A stretch of 64,000 bases of DNA, taken from contig CALIZI010000150.1 of assembly GCA_938028705.1 (NCBI GenBank), forward strand, positions 1 to 64,000. The letters run 5' to 3'. The DNA comes from an uncultured Saprospiraceae bacterium (GTDB lineage Bacteria > Bacteroidota > Bacteroidia > Chitinophagales > Saprospiraceae). A model generated the notes under the pieces. That model made no database searches and was not told the DNA's origin. It saw only the letters and a program-made list of their open reading frames with translations. The position numbers and the translations under genes were made by a program. Position 1 is the first letter of the stretch. Each line of letters opens with the position of its first letter. Shown here piece by piece: positions 1-8,191 of this stretch.

Positions 1-1
1 T

Positions 2-898
2 AGCTCAAACTGGCAAGTTTACACCATGAGTTTTATCATGAATAGCCCAACAGATAATAACACCAGTTTTGGTTTATATATGGGTGGCAATACCATCAAT
101 ACCTACATAGATAATGTGAGTCTGCAAAAAGCGGATTGCGAAGGAGATAGCAACAACCCCCAGTCAGCTTATCCATCAGGCGTTCCTCATAGCATACCCG
201 GCACTATCAATACCACACATTATGATAATGGCGGACAGGATATTGCATATTACGACACTTCCAACAATAATACGGGAAGTGGTATTCGTCAAGATGAAGA
301 TGTGGATACTGAGAACAGGACATCTGGCGGTAACGTTGGTTGGATTGCCAGCGGAGAATGGTTGGAGTTTACGGTAGATGTAGAAACCCCTGGAGAATAC
401 ACTGTTTCCTATCAAGTTGCATCAAAAAATAACAACGGTAAATTCAAGTTACAATTTAACGAACAGGATGTTACTGGTACGGTCAGCGTAGCCTCAACCG
501 GAAGTTGGGCAACCTTCACAACTATACAGAATACGGTTTCTCTGAATAGCGGACAGCAGGTCATGCGTCTTTACTTTACCACAGGTAGCTTCAATATTGG
601 GAATATTACTTTTCAGTTGAGTCAGCCAAAAGTGGAGCAAACACAAGATATTGACCTATACGTTTATCCCAATCCATTTAGCAACGAACTAACCGTAGAG
701 CTACCCACAGAGATGGAAAGCGATGCTATGTCCGTTCAAGTTATAGACATCACCGGCAAAGTGGTATATGAAAGAACACAACTCAATGCCGGTCAAATCA
801 TACAAATCAAGGAAGAATTGTCAAATGGTTTTTATATTCTGAAATGGTCGGATGAGAAAAATCAAATGTCTGCCACACGGAAGATCATTAAACAATAA
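2..898 (+). CDS. C-terminal part of a secreted T9SS protein with carbohydrate-binding modules (5' partial)
   Basis: The frame is open to the left edge, so the gene starts before the window; the first ATG at 26 lies inside a domain. The opening residues (WQVYT, then an acidic YIDNVSL strand) look like the end of a CenC/CBM4_9 jelly roll. A second module runs from about nt 180 to 620, with GEWLEFTVDVETPGEYTV followed by conserved aromatic and Gly residues, and is typical of CBM6. The last 80 residues begin with VYPNPFSNEL and continue through a Gly-Lys-Val turn to NGFYILKW, which is a type A T9SS sorting domain. The protein should therefore be exported by type IX secretion and bind a polysaccharide. 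The catalytic domain, probably a glycoside hydrolase, would lie upstream of the window; this is inference from the usual company of these modules. Confidence 0.85.
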   Translation, partial: SSNWQVYTMSFIMNSPTDNNTSFGLYMGGNTINTYIDNVSLQKADCEGDSNNPQSAYPSGVPHSIPGTINTTHYDNGGQDIAYYDTSNNNTGSGIRQDEDVDTENRTSGGNVGWIASGEWLEFTVDVETPGEYTVSYQVASKNNNGKFKLQFNEQDVTGTVSVASTGSWATFTTIQNTVSLNSGQQVMRLYFTTGSFNIGNITFQLSQPKVEQTQDIDLYVYPNPFSNELTVELPTEMESDAMSVQVIDITGKVVYERTQLNAGQIIQIKEELSNGFYILKWSDEKNQMSATRKIIKQ

Positions 899-957
899 AA
901 ACAACGACCATTTTATATTAAAAAATATATTAAAATACGATTTTTAAAATAAAATAC

Positions 958-992
958 ATGCCACCAACTTTTTTGTTGGTGGCATTTTTTTG
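958..992 (+). terminator. Rho-independent terminator after the CBM/T9SS gene
   Basis: A 9-bp perfect stem (gccaccaac at 960-968, gttggtggc at 975-983) with a T6 loop is followed by a run of seven T. It lies 60 nt after the stop codon. Confidence 0.85.
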
Positions 993-997
993 TTGTA

Positions 998-1028
998 GAT
1001 GCCAGACACTTTCAAAGTGTCTGGCATC
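998..1028. repeat. Perfect 15-bp inverted repeat with one-base loop
   Basis: The arm at 998-1012 is perfectly complementary to 1014-1028 (gatgccagacacttt and its complement). It follows the terminator directly. It has no T tract, so it is probably a dispersed palindromic repeat and not a second terminator. Confidence 0.8.
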
Positions 1029-1085
1029 TTGGGTAAACTTAAATGGATAGCCAAAATAGATTCTTATTTATACATTAAAATAATT

Positions 1086-1452
1086 TGGTAGTGTTCGATT
1101 AACTTGATAATATCATGTTTTAAAAATAAAAATATGTTTGTATTTAACATGGGATATTTTTTCCGAATTTGGGCTAAAACTCGTCAGACATTTAAACTTT
1201 GCCGGAAAAATATGACATCATCGGTGAATTTTGAAAATGTCTGACGAGTTTTAGCCCAAATTCAAGGACAAACACTGACTATATTAAATAAAAATCGAAC
1301 ATGACATTGTCAATGTTAAAGTATGATTGATGTAAAACAAGAGTTGCAAGGCGAATTTCTCTATTGAAAATGAGTATTTCGGTCATCAAATTTCCGCATT
1401 TTACAAAAACATTCGCCTTGCAACTATTCCATACTTTACTCGAACACTATCA
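1086..1452. mobile_element. MITE-like element J (host), with element F nested inside
   Basis: The ends tggtagtgttcga (1086-1098) and tcgaacactatca (1440-1452) are inverted repeats with one mismatch. They are flanked by the direct repeat ATAATT at 1080-1085 and 1453-1458, consistent with a 6-bp target duplication. The inner arms match too: agttgcaaggcgaat near 1342-1357 faces its complement near 1412-1427. Element F interrupts the left arm after nt 1102. With F and one copy of its TTAA removed, J is about 150 bp. It has no coding capacity. The segment from 1459 to the next start codon holds nothing else I recognise. Confidence 0.7.
1103..1315 (+). mobile_element. MITE-like element F, copy 1, nested in J
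   Basis: The core is a perfect 28-bp inverted repeat (1166-1193 against 1235-1262, containing ctaaaactcgtcagac). The outer ends are imperfect inverted repeats (cttgataatatcatgtt on the left). TTAA occurs at 1099-1102 and 1316-1319; removing F plus one TTAA restores the left arm of J so that it pairs with its right arm. Two more copies of the core lie at about 26.2 kb and 28.5 kb. Confidence 0.75.
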
Positions 1453-1564
1453 ATAATTTAATATCTTTATAAAAAAACAAAATCACGCCTAATTTGCATT
1501 TTATTTACTTACTTTGTCAAACCTTCAAAAAAGGTAATGATTTTCTGTATTCAAATCACACAAT

Positions 1565-2557
1565 ATGAACAAACAAATTATTTTGACCAAACGCCCTGTC
1601 GGATTGCCCGAAAAAGACACATGGACACTCCGCGAAGAAGCCATACCAAGCATAAAAGACGGCGAGATATTGATACGTCAAGACTATATTTCATTAGACC
1701 CTGCGATGCGCGGTTGGCTGAATGATGTCAAATCCTACATCCCGCCTGTGGGTATTGGTGAGGTCATGCGTGCCGGTTCGGTAGGCGAAGTCATTGAGTC
1801 ACAACACCCTGATTATCAGGTAGGTGACTTCCTCTCAGGTTGGGGCGGCGTGCAGCAATATACAGCCACCGACGGGAAAAATTGGTACAAAGTAGAACCT
1901 ACACTCGCGCCTTTGCCCACCTATATCAGTACGCTTGGTATGCCGGGTATGACGGCGTATTTTGGCATCCTCGAAGTCGCTAAAATCAAGGAAGGTGACA
2001 TTGTGTTGGTCTCCGGTGCAGCGGGTGCTGTGGGCAGTGTCGTTGGGCAAATTGCCAAGATAAAAGGTTGCCATGTAGTCGGTATTGCAGGTGGTGCGGA
2101 GAAGTGCAAATATCTCATTGATGAACTCGGTTTTGACGGCGCGATTGATTACAAAAATGAAGATGTAAAAGCAGCTTTGAAGCGCGAATGTCCGAAGGGA
2201 ATTGATGTATATTTTGATAATGTAGGTGGCGAAATTCTCGATATTGCGCTCACACGCTTGCGTATGCACGCACGTATAGCGATATGCGGCGCGATTTCTC
2301 AATACAATAATCAAGCTGTCAAAGGACCGAGCAATTATTTATCCTTATTGGTGAATCGTGGAACAATGCAGGGCTTTGTGGTCATGGATTATGCGAAAAA
2401 TTACCGCGAAGCCGCCATGCAAATGGGGATATGGATGGCGGAAGGCAAACTGAAATCTAAAGAACATATCGCCGAAGGGATTGATAATTTTCACGATACC
2501 TTTTTACGTTTATTTAGCGGCGAAAAACTTGGAAAATTAGTCTTGAAAGTGTCCTAA
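1565..2557 (+). CDS. NADP-dependent MDR-family oxidoreductase (CurA / prostaglandin-reductase-like)
   Basis: This 330-residue protein has the length and layout of zinc-independent medium-chain dehydrogenases that reduce the C=C bond of 2-alkenals and enones with NADPH. The N-terminal GroES-like fold has the family segment SLDPAMRGW (residues 43-51). The Rossmann domain has the nucleotide-binding loop SGAAGAVGS (150-158), followed by VVGIAGGAEKC and the conserved FDNVGGEILD. I see no zinc-ligand cysteines, as expected for the CurA/LTB4DH branch. It probably detoxifies reactive carbonyls in the cytoplasm. It stands alone, with element J upstream and an inverted-repeat element downstream. The exact substrate cannot be read from the sequence. 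Confidence 0.9.
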   Translation: MNKQIILTKRPVGLPEKDTWTLREEAIPSIKDGEILIRQDYISLDPAMRGWLNDVKSYIPPVGIGEVMRAGSVGEVIESQHPDYQVGDFLSGWGGVQQYTATDGKNWYKVEPTLAPLPTYISTLGMPGMTAYFGILEVAKIKEGDIVLVSGAAGAVGSVVGQIAKIKGCHVVGIAGGAEKCKYLIDELGFDGAIDYKNEDVKAALKRECPKGIDVYFDNVGGEILDIALTRLRMHARIAICGAISQYNNQAVKGPSNYLSLLVNRGTMQGFVVMDYAKNYREAAMQMGIWMAEGKLKSKEHIAEGIDNFHDTFLRLFSGEKLGKLVLKVS

Positions 2558-2558
2558 T

Positions 2559-2821
2559 AAGTTTCAAGTACAAGTATCAAGCGCAAGTTCAAATTTCGAG
2601 GTTATACTGCTTTATGGTTAGATTGTTTTATTGTTGTATATAGCCAAAATAAAATCATAAATACCTGTTTATCAACAATATAGCAATATGACAATGAAAC
2701 ATTTTGAAAAATAAAAAGTATAATTTTAAACCTAATACAGTATACAAACAAACTCAATTTACAGAATTTGGCGAAGCCAAATCATAGCTTGAACTTGCGC
2801 TTGATACTTGCACTTGAACTT
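2559..2821. repeat. Intergenic inverted-repeat element reaching to the trmN6 start
   Basis: Arms of 33-34 bp at 2559-2592 and 2789-2821 are complementary with about two differences (shared core tatcaagcgcaagttcaa). They enclose about 195 bp of AT-rich DNA with a small hairpin at gatttggcttcgccaaat. The left arm begins one base after the upstream stop and the right arm ends four bases before the downstream ATG, so the element fills the whole intergenic space. Confidence 0.75.
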
Positions 2822-2825
2822 AAAA

Positions 2826-3527
2826 ATGTCCAATCCATTCAAATTCAAACAATTCACCATCCGTCAAAAAGACAGTCTGATGAAAGTCGGAACGGATAGT
2901 ATTCTACTTGGTTCTTGGGCGAGTGGCGAAGCGGTGCATCGTATTCTCGATATTGGCACAGGTACAGGCGTATTGGCTTTGATGCTTGCCCAACGCTACC
3001 CGCAGGCACAGATAGATGCCATCGAAATTGACAAGGCTTCTGCATTGGAGGCTTCTGAAAATATCCGGCAATCACTTTTCACTCATCGTGTCCAACTTGC
3101 ACACACTTCCATTCAACAATTTGCAGCGGAGACCACGAACCGCTATGATTTGATAGTCAGCAATCCGCCTTTTTTCAATACAGGATTAGCACGTAATCAA
3201 GCACGTCATACGACCACACTCACTCATGAGGATTTACTTTTTTGTATCGAAAAATTATTAATAAATAACGGGAAATTTTGTCTTATTTTACCCAAAAAAG
3301 AAGGAGAAGATTTTATTGAATCAGCCCACCGACATGCTCTATATTTAACTGTAAAAACATCGGTACGCCCCAAGCCCTCCAAGCCCATTGAGCGGTTGTT
3401 ATTACGCTTTTCTAATGTTGAACCAAACACAGAAGTCCTTGAAAATGAATTAATTGTAGAAGAAGATAGCCCAAAACGAATTTATACCAAAACCTTCATC
3501 GAACTAACAAAAGATTTTTATTTATGA
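2826..3527 (+). CDS. trmN6: tRNA1(Val) adenine(37)-N6-methyltransferase
   Basis: The 233-residue class I SAM-dependent methyltransferase has motif I DIGTGTGVLAL (residues 42-52), an acidic motif II (IDAIEID) and the amino-methylating motif NPPFFN (113-118). The length and the opening MSNPFKFKQFTIRQ followed by MKVGTDSILLG are characteristic of TrmN6/YfiC, which methylates A37 of tRNA-Val(UAC). An ATG six codons upstream (2808) lies within the right arm of the preceding inverted-repeat element, and homologues usually begin with the MSNxF segment, so I place the start at 2826. The protein is cytoplasmic and stands alone. Confidence 0.9.
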   Translation: MSNPFKFKQFTIRQKDSLMKVGTDSILLGSWASGEAVHRILDIGTGTGVLALMLAQRYPQAQIDAIEIDKASALEASENIRQSLFTHRVQLAHTSIQQFAAETTNRYDLIVSNPPFFNTGLARNQARHTTTLTHEDLLFCIEKLLINNGKFCLILPKKEGEDFIESAHRHALYLTVKTSVRPKPSKPIERLLLRFSNVEPNTEVLENELIVEEDSPKRIYTKTFIELTKDFYL

Positions 3528-3585
3528 TGTGTTAATCGTATTACAGTGTTATCGTGTTAGTGTATTATGACTACACATCAACACA

Positions 3586-4719
3586 TCAAAACCCATATTC
3601 GCTCATCACTTCGCTGAGTTGTTCTTCAATATCTTGTTTGGTAAAGCCATATTGCGCCAATGAATATTGGTGTTTGCTACGATATTTGGGATTGTTTTTG
3701 AGCGTATTTTTTAAACGTTTTTTAAACGCCGGAGATAGTGGCATATTGAAGTGAGTATAGACTTTTTCTACGGCTTGAATATGGTCATCAGTGAGTTCTG
3801 CATAAGGAATGGTCAGGAAATTCTCAGCTTTGAAATTATCTTTATTTTTATGAAAATAATTATAAAACCCAATAGGAATTTGTCCCAATGCACGGTACTC
3901 TTTGCTGTCTTCAGGAATTTCGGGAGCAATAAATTTCCACGTCGCGCTAAACATGCTGATGAAGGAAGGAACAGCCGATTCGGGGTCACGAATCAAATAT
4001 ACAATTCGGGCATCAGGAAACATATCCAGAATCGTATGTAGCCTGCCCGTTGTGATCACATTTTTGTTGAGCAATATTTTCCCCTTCCCTTCCGCATACA
4101 TAAACCGTTGGAGTGAACTGTGATAATATTTTTGGAGTTTTCGGCGCGTCTTTTCCGGCATTTCATCTATGATGGTCAGGTATTCAAAATGCTGCATAAA
4201 CGGACACAACAGGCAAACCGCTATGGATAAAAAACTGAAAATATACAGCCCCTCGTCCTCTTCGGTCTCATTAAAACCCGTTGGGTGGATACTTTTCCAA
4301 CCTTTGAAAAACCAACCGTCTATCCAATCGAACAGGCGACGGAAAGGTCGCCCTATACATTTGTCTATCAGGCTAATACCATCTACGATTTTATAAAATG
4401 TAATAGACGGAATAATGGTATGATACATCAACATATAGGCATAACGTTCCTCGTCCATAGCCAACAGGCGGTGCATAAAAGTAGTGCCGCTACGCGGATT
4501 GCTGACAATAAAAACAGGGGCTTCTATCTTGGTTTTTCGATAGCGAAAAAACAAGATTTCATCCATTAATCTAAATATTAATAAAAACGAACACACAATA
4601 ATCAAAACGATAACTGAAATAATAGTTGCCAGCAACCGCCGCCAACTAAAATGCTTAAAGCAATTCAGATAAATAATTTTGAAAAATGTTTTGAAATGAA
4701 TGTACAATATCGAAGACAT
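3586..4719 (-). CDS. Sulfotransferase family protein, membrane-anchored
   Basis: The protein has 377 residues. After a basic start there is one hydrophobic segment (LLATIISVIVLIIVCSFLLI), so it is probably anchored in the inner membrane. The PAPS-binding 5'-phosphosulfate loop is PVFIVSNPRSGTTFMHRLL (about residues 68-86), and the 3'-phosphate motif is RIVYLIRDPESAVPSF with its Arg and Ser. Both are diagnostic of Sulfotransfer_1/3 enzymes, which move sulfate from PAPS to a hydroxyl. The acceptor cannot be read from the sequence; in this phylum such enzymes often modify lipids or glycans. It converges on trmN6 with about 58 bp between them and is followed on its 5' side by the nested elements E and A. 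Confidence 0.85.
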   Translation of the reverse strand: MSSILYIHFKTFFKIIYLNCFKHFSWRRLLATIISVIVLIIVCSFLLIFRLMDEILFFRYRKTKIEAPVFIVSNPRSGTTFMHRLLAMDEERYAYMLMYHTIIPSITFYKIVDGISLIDKCIGRPFRRLFDWIDGWFFKGWKSIHPTGFNETEEDEGLYIFSFLSIAVCLLCPFMQHFEYLTIIDEMPEKTRRKLQKYYHSSLQRFMYAEGKGKILLNKNVITTGRLHTILDMFPDARIVYLIRDPESAVPSFISMFSATWKFIAPEIPEDSKEYRALGQIPIGFYNYFHKNKDNFKAENFLTIPYAELTDDHIQAVEKVYTHFNMPLSPAFKKRLKNTLKNNPKYRSKHQYSLAQYGFTKQDIEEQLSEVMSEYGF

Positions 4720-4742
4720 ATCCCTACTGTTCTTAATTTAAT

Positions 4743-5137
4743 CTGGACTTTGGATATTTTGGAAATTCGGTAACTGGGATATTCGATTTTAGATAGTGAG
4801 TACTTGGTTATCAGGTATTTTGTTTTATTAAAATTAAAAAATATTTAATTAATTTAATTTTATAATTATTTGATAAAAGGTTCTACTGAAATAAGGGCAT
4901 TTTTAAATTATTTTATAATAAAAAAATATTTAAGTAAGTGGACTGAATTAAATTATAAAAATAATTTCACTAACTATCTAATTGCCAGTATTTTAGTGTA
5001 TATTTTTTATAATATAAAAATGTTATATTACTTATAATTAATTAATTTTAATTTAAAAACGACTATATTTCAGTGCGACCATAAAAAATGGTTTACCTAA
5101 TATCAAATTTCCTAATTCCCCAATGTTCAAAGTCTAG
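4743..5137. mobile_element. MITE-like element E, copy 1, interrupted by element A
   Basis: The ends ctggactttgga (4743) and its near complement ending at 5137 (agtctag) are inverted repeats, flanked by the direct repeat ATTTAAT at 4736-4742 and 5138-5144. After subtracting nested element A and one copy of its target duplication the length is about 187 bp, matching the complete copy at 29.2 kb. It is non-coding. Confidence 0.75.
4879..5080. mobile_element. MITE-like element A, copy 1, nested in E
   Basis: The element starts ggttctactgaaat and ends atttcagtgcgacc. Its terminal inverted repeats extend imperfectly for about 30 bp (a shared tttttaaatt follows). The 6-bp direct repeat ATAAAA flanks it at 4873-4878 and 5081-5086. 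It is 202 bp, extremely AT-rich inside, and has no reading frame. The second copy, at 8.87-9.47 kb, has the same ends. Confidence 0.8.
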
Positions 5138-5231
5138 ATTTAATACAAAGAAACAAAAAATATCAGACACTTAGTAACTTGACTTAAAGCATTGTATTCT
5201 TTGGTTACACTATGACCCAAATTCTGAACTA

Positions 5232-5280
5232 AGGGAACTCGCAAAAAACAACTTCGCATCTTGGGTATTACGAGTTCCCT
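5232..5280. repeat. Hairpin upstream of the TonB receptor
   Basis: agggaactcg (5232-5241) faces cgagttccct (5271-5280). It lies just before the putative -7 box, so it is upstream of the transcript or part of an operator; its role is unknown. The rest of 5145-5347 holds nothing else I recognise. Confidence 0.6.
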
Positions 5281-5293
5281 AACAAAAATTCAC

Positions 5294-5301
5294 TACCTTT
5301 G
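5294..5301 (+). promoter_or_regulatory. Putative Bacteroidota -7 box for the TonB receptor
   Basis: TACCTTTG fits the Bacteroidota consensus TAnnTTTG and lies 47 nt before the start codon. I do not see a clear TTG box 19-20 nt upstream, so this is only moderately supported. Confidence 0.45.
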
Positions 5302-5347
5302 CACCTAAACCATCTGAATCATTCATCCACCACCTAAATCCTAAAAT

Positions 5348-7738
5348 ATGAAAAGGATAAAGTACTTAACTATCAGTCTATTCATTTTTTGTGTAGCCTT
5401 AAAATCAGAAGCCCAAAGTCTCGTCAGTGGTCTTGTCACCGATGCCAAATCGGGCGAAACACTGATTGGTGCTACCGTTGCCATTAAAGAAACAGGCAAC
5501 GGAGTTACCACTAACATTGAAGGCAAATACGAAATACGACTCAACAACGGAACACACCAACTCGTATTCAGCTACATTGGCTACGAAGATGTACAGAAAG
5601 CCATCACGATTAAAGGCGAAGAACAAATACTCGATGTCAAAATGGGAGAAGGCACATCCATTTTGGATGTCGTCACGGTTACGGGTAGCCAAACGGAGAA
5701 AAAACTGACAGAGGAGACCGTCTCCATTGATGTCATCTCGCCCGATTTTATACAAAAGCGAAACAACACCTCACTCGCCGATGCCATACAGCGCATTCCG
5801 GGCGTAGAAGTCATTGACGGTCAGCCCAATATACGTAGTGGTAGCGGTTTTGCTTATGGCGCAGGTAGTCGTGTAGCCGTCTTGGTAGATGACCAACCGC
5901 TCCTCTCTGCCGACCTCAGCGACATCAAGTGGAATTTCATTCCGATAGAAAACGCACAGCAAGTCGAAATCATCAAAGGCTCCTCATCGGTACTCTATGG
6001 CTCGTCGGCACTCAACGGCGTTATCAATGTCCGTTTGGCGCGGGCTACCGAAACCCCTTACACCTATCTTTCCATGTACTCCGGCATATACGACAGGATG
6101 AAAGATACCGCACAAGTCTGGTGGAACTCGCCCATAGAACGCCCCTACCAAACAGGCGTTTATATGGCGCACCGCCAAAAACTCACGCCCAATCTTGGAC
6201 TTGTACTCGGCGGCAACATTCACTTCCTCAAAGGCTACCTCAAAGATGCGGACGAAGAACGCGCCCGCTTCAATTTTGATTTGCGCTACAACCCGCCCGA
6301 AAATGACCGCCTTGCCTACGGCGTAACGGGCAACGTGATGTATCACAAAGTCGGTAATTTTTTCTTGTGGGGCAGTGGTGCCAACGAACATTACATCCAC
6401 GTAGATGACCCGATAGGCGGCGATAAATATTCTACCTTTTCGCTCGACCCCTGGGTAACGTATTTTGATAATTTTAATAATAAACACACCCTCAAAAGTC
6501 GTTATTTTGATGTCACCAAACTACGAGGAGCGAACAGCACTCCCGCAAAAATTTATAGTCTGGAATATCGCTACCAACGACAATTTACGGACAATCTGAA
6601 TGTTACAGCCGGCACACAGGGTCAGTATTTTTATGCCAAAAGCGTCTTGTTTGCCAGAGATAGTTTAGGCAATATCACGAGTACCAGCGGCGCAACTTAT
6701 GCTGCCTACGCACAGGCTGATAAGAAATTTTTTGACAAACTCAATACCACACTCGGTATGCGTTGGGAGGGATTTCAGATAGCGGGCGAATCCATTGCTG
6801 CACTGCCTGTTTTTCGTTTGGGGCTCAATTATCCCGCAAGCCGCACCGATTTCTTTCGGGCTTCCTTTGGTCAGGGCTATCGCGTACCCAGCCCCGCCGA
6901 GCGGTTTATTGACGACGATATTACCGAAGATGTATTCATATTTCCCAATCCCGAACTCCGCCCCGAAAGCGGCTGGAGCAGCGAAGTGGGCTACAAAAAA
7001 GTCATTGAAAAAGGAAAGGCATGGAACGGCTATATCGACTTCGCCGCATACCTCATGGAGTACAAAGACATGACCGAATTTTACTTTGACCTCTACCTGC
7101 CCGATAGTATCGTAGCTCCTTCGTTTGAGGATTTCCAAACCTATCTCGGCTTCAAAGCCATCAATGTCAGTCGGGCGCGGATAGCGGGTACGGAACTGAC
7201 CGTATTTGGCGAAGGCGAAATCAAAGGACTCCCCACCCGCGTATGGACGGGCATGACCTACAGCTTCCCCGGCGACCTGAGCGCAGACAGCACGCTCATC
7301 GGTATCGGTAATTATTTTCGTAGGGCATTCAGTAACTTCATGTCAGTAGATTCGGCAGATGTTGACGGCATTCTCAAATACCGTAGCCTGCACACCGCCC
7401 GCCTAGATATAGAAACGGACATCAATGATTTCACAATGGGCATTGCTGCCAATTATAAAAGTTTTATTTATAATGTAGATAAAGTCCTCGAAGGCAGAGG
7501 CGAATACGGCGTTTTGGTCGGCGGTACATTACCTGCCGTCAATGAAGTGAGAAAGTACCGAGCAGAACGCTACGGCAAAGGCGACCTCATACTCGATATC
7601 CGGCTCGGGTACAGCCTCAACGACAATCACCGCTTCGTTTTTTCCACCAACAACGTCCTCAACCGCGACCATACCATACGCGCCGCCAAACCCGGACCAC
7701 CACGCCTGTACAACTTGAAATATCAGATGGTGTTTTGA
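5348..7738 (+). CDS. TonB-dependent outer-membrane receptor with carboxypeptidase-regulatory-like domain
   Basis: The protein has 796 residues. The signal peptide ends in ALKSEAQ (about residue 23). Residues 25-95 form a CarboxypepD_reg-like beta sandwich (GLVTDAKSGETLIGA through GKYEIRL and FSYIGYED). The plug domain follows (DVISPDFIQKRNNTSLADAI, IPGVEV, RVAVLVDD, VEIIKGSSSVLYGSSALNGV), and then a 22-strand type barrel that ends in aromatic MVF, as outer-membrane proteins do. It imports a substrate across the outer membrane using TonB/ExbBD energy. No SusD partner, siderophore gene or cobalamin gene adjoins it, so the substrate is unknown. The GC-richer codon use than in the flanking AT-rich DNA is ordinary for a conserved gene. 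Confidence 0.92.
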   Translation: MKRIKYLTISLFIFCVALKSEAQSLVSGLVTDAKSGETLIGATVAIKETGNGVTTNIEGKYEIRLNNGTHQLVFSYIGYEDVQKAITIKGEEQILDVKMGEGTSILDVVTVTGSQTEKKLTEETVSIDVISPDFIQKRNNTSLADAIQRIPGVEVIDGQPNIRSGSGFAYGAGSRVAVLVDDQPLLSADLSDIKWNFIPIENAQQVEIIKGSSSVLYGSSALNGVINVRLARATETPYTYLSMYSGIYDRMKDTAQVWWNSPIERPYQTGVYMAHRQKLTPNLGLVLGGNIHFLKGYLKDADEERARFNFDLRYNPPENDRLAYGVTGNVMYHKVGNFFLWGSGANEHYIHVDDPIGGDKYSTFSLDPWVTYFDNFNNKHTLKSRYFDVTKLRGANSTPAKIYSLEYRYQRQFTDNLNVTAGTQGQYFYAKSVLFARDSLGNITSTSGATYAAYAQADKKFFDKLNTTLGMRWEGFQIAGESIAALPVFRLGLNYPASRTDFFRASFGQGYRVPSPAERFIDDDITEDVFIFPNPELRPESGWSSEVGYKKVIEKGKAWNGYIDFAAYLMEYKDMTEFYFDLYLPDSIVAPSFEDFQTYLGFKAINVSRARIAGTELTVFGEGEIKGLPTRVWTGMTYSFPGDLSADSTLIGIGNYFRRAFSNFMSVDSADVDGILKYRSLHTARLDIETDINDFTMGIAANYKSFIYNVDKVLEGRGEYGVLVGGTLPAVNEVRKYRAERYGKGDLILDIRLGYSLNDNHRFVFSTNNVLNRDHTIRAAKPGPPRLYNLKYQMVF

Positions 7739-7975
7739 AGTGTTGTGGTGTTGATGTGTTGATGTTTGTCGAACTGACGAGGTCTTTTTTATTTTAAAAA
7801 ATGCCTTTGCCTGACATCGTAGCACGGTGCTTCCAGCCCGTGTTCTCTCTAGTCGATACGAGGTCAGTGCATTATAGTTTTCAGGTGCTTTTTGCGGTTC
7901 ATTACGGCATTGCTAAATAGGTGGATACGCAGAAGGTTGCTCTTGGTGTACGAATTATTATTATATCAAAAAAAA
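7739..7975. other. Intergenic stretch with no recognised gene
   Basis: This stretch holds a short GT-rich run after the receptor stop (tgttgatgtgttgatg) and a fragment reading gcacggtgcttccagcccgtg, whose gcttccagccc core recurs inverted near 15.89 kb. I see no gene and no convincing terminator. Confidence 0.5.
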
Positions 7976-8153
7976 TGGACAAGTTTATCTAAACCATAAA
8001 AGTAGTTGATACTTTTGGAATCTGATTTTAAAAATGAAAACAAAATATAAGTAACCCGTTTGGTAAACTTTTCAAGTTTGCTAAACGGGTTACTTATATT
8101 TTGTGTAAAATTAATATCGTATAAAGTGTCAACCAATCAGATAAACTTGTCCA
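7976..8153. mobile_element. MITE-like element G, copy 1
   Basis: The terminal inverted repeat is tggacaagtttatct (7976-7990) against agataaacttgtcca (8139-8153), perfect over 15 bp and set in A-rich flanks. Inside is a 29-bp hairpin (8042-8070 against 8074-8102, two mismatches) around gtaacccgttt. A degenerate relative lies at 30.9-31.4 kb. It is non-coding and lies just 3' of msrA. Confidence 0.8.
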
Positions 8154-8191
8154 AAAAATCCACTCAATCCGCGAAAATCTGTGTTCTATCG

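Noticed and set aside
1835-2314. Open frame on the minus strand inside the oxidoreductase gene
   Set aside because: It overlaps a clearly conserved gene on the other strand and has no recognisable motif.
7739-7975. Possible small RNA or terminator downstream of the TonB receptor
   Set aside because: No stem followed by a T tract and no promoter box were visible.
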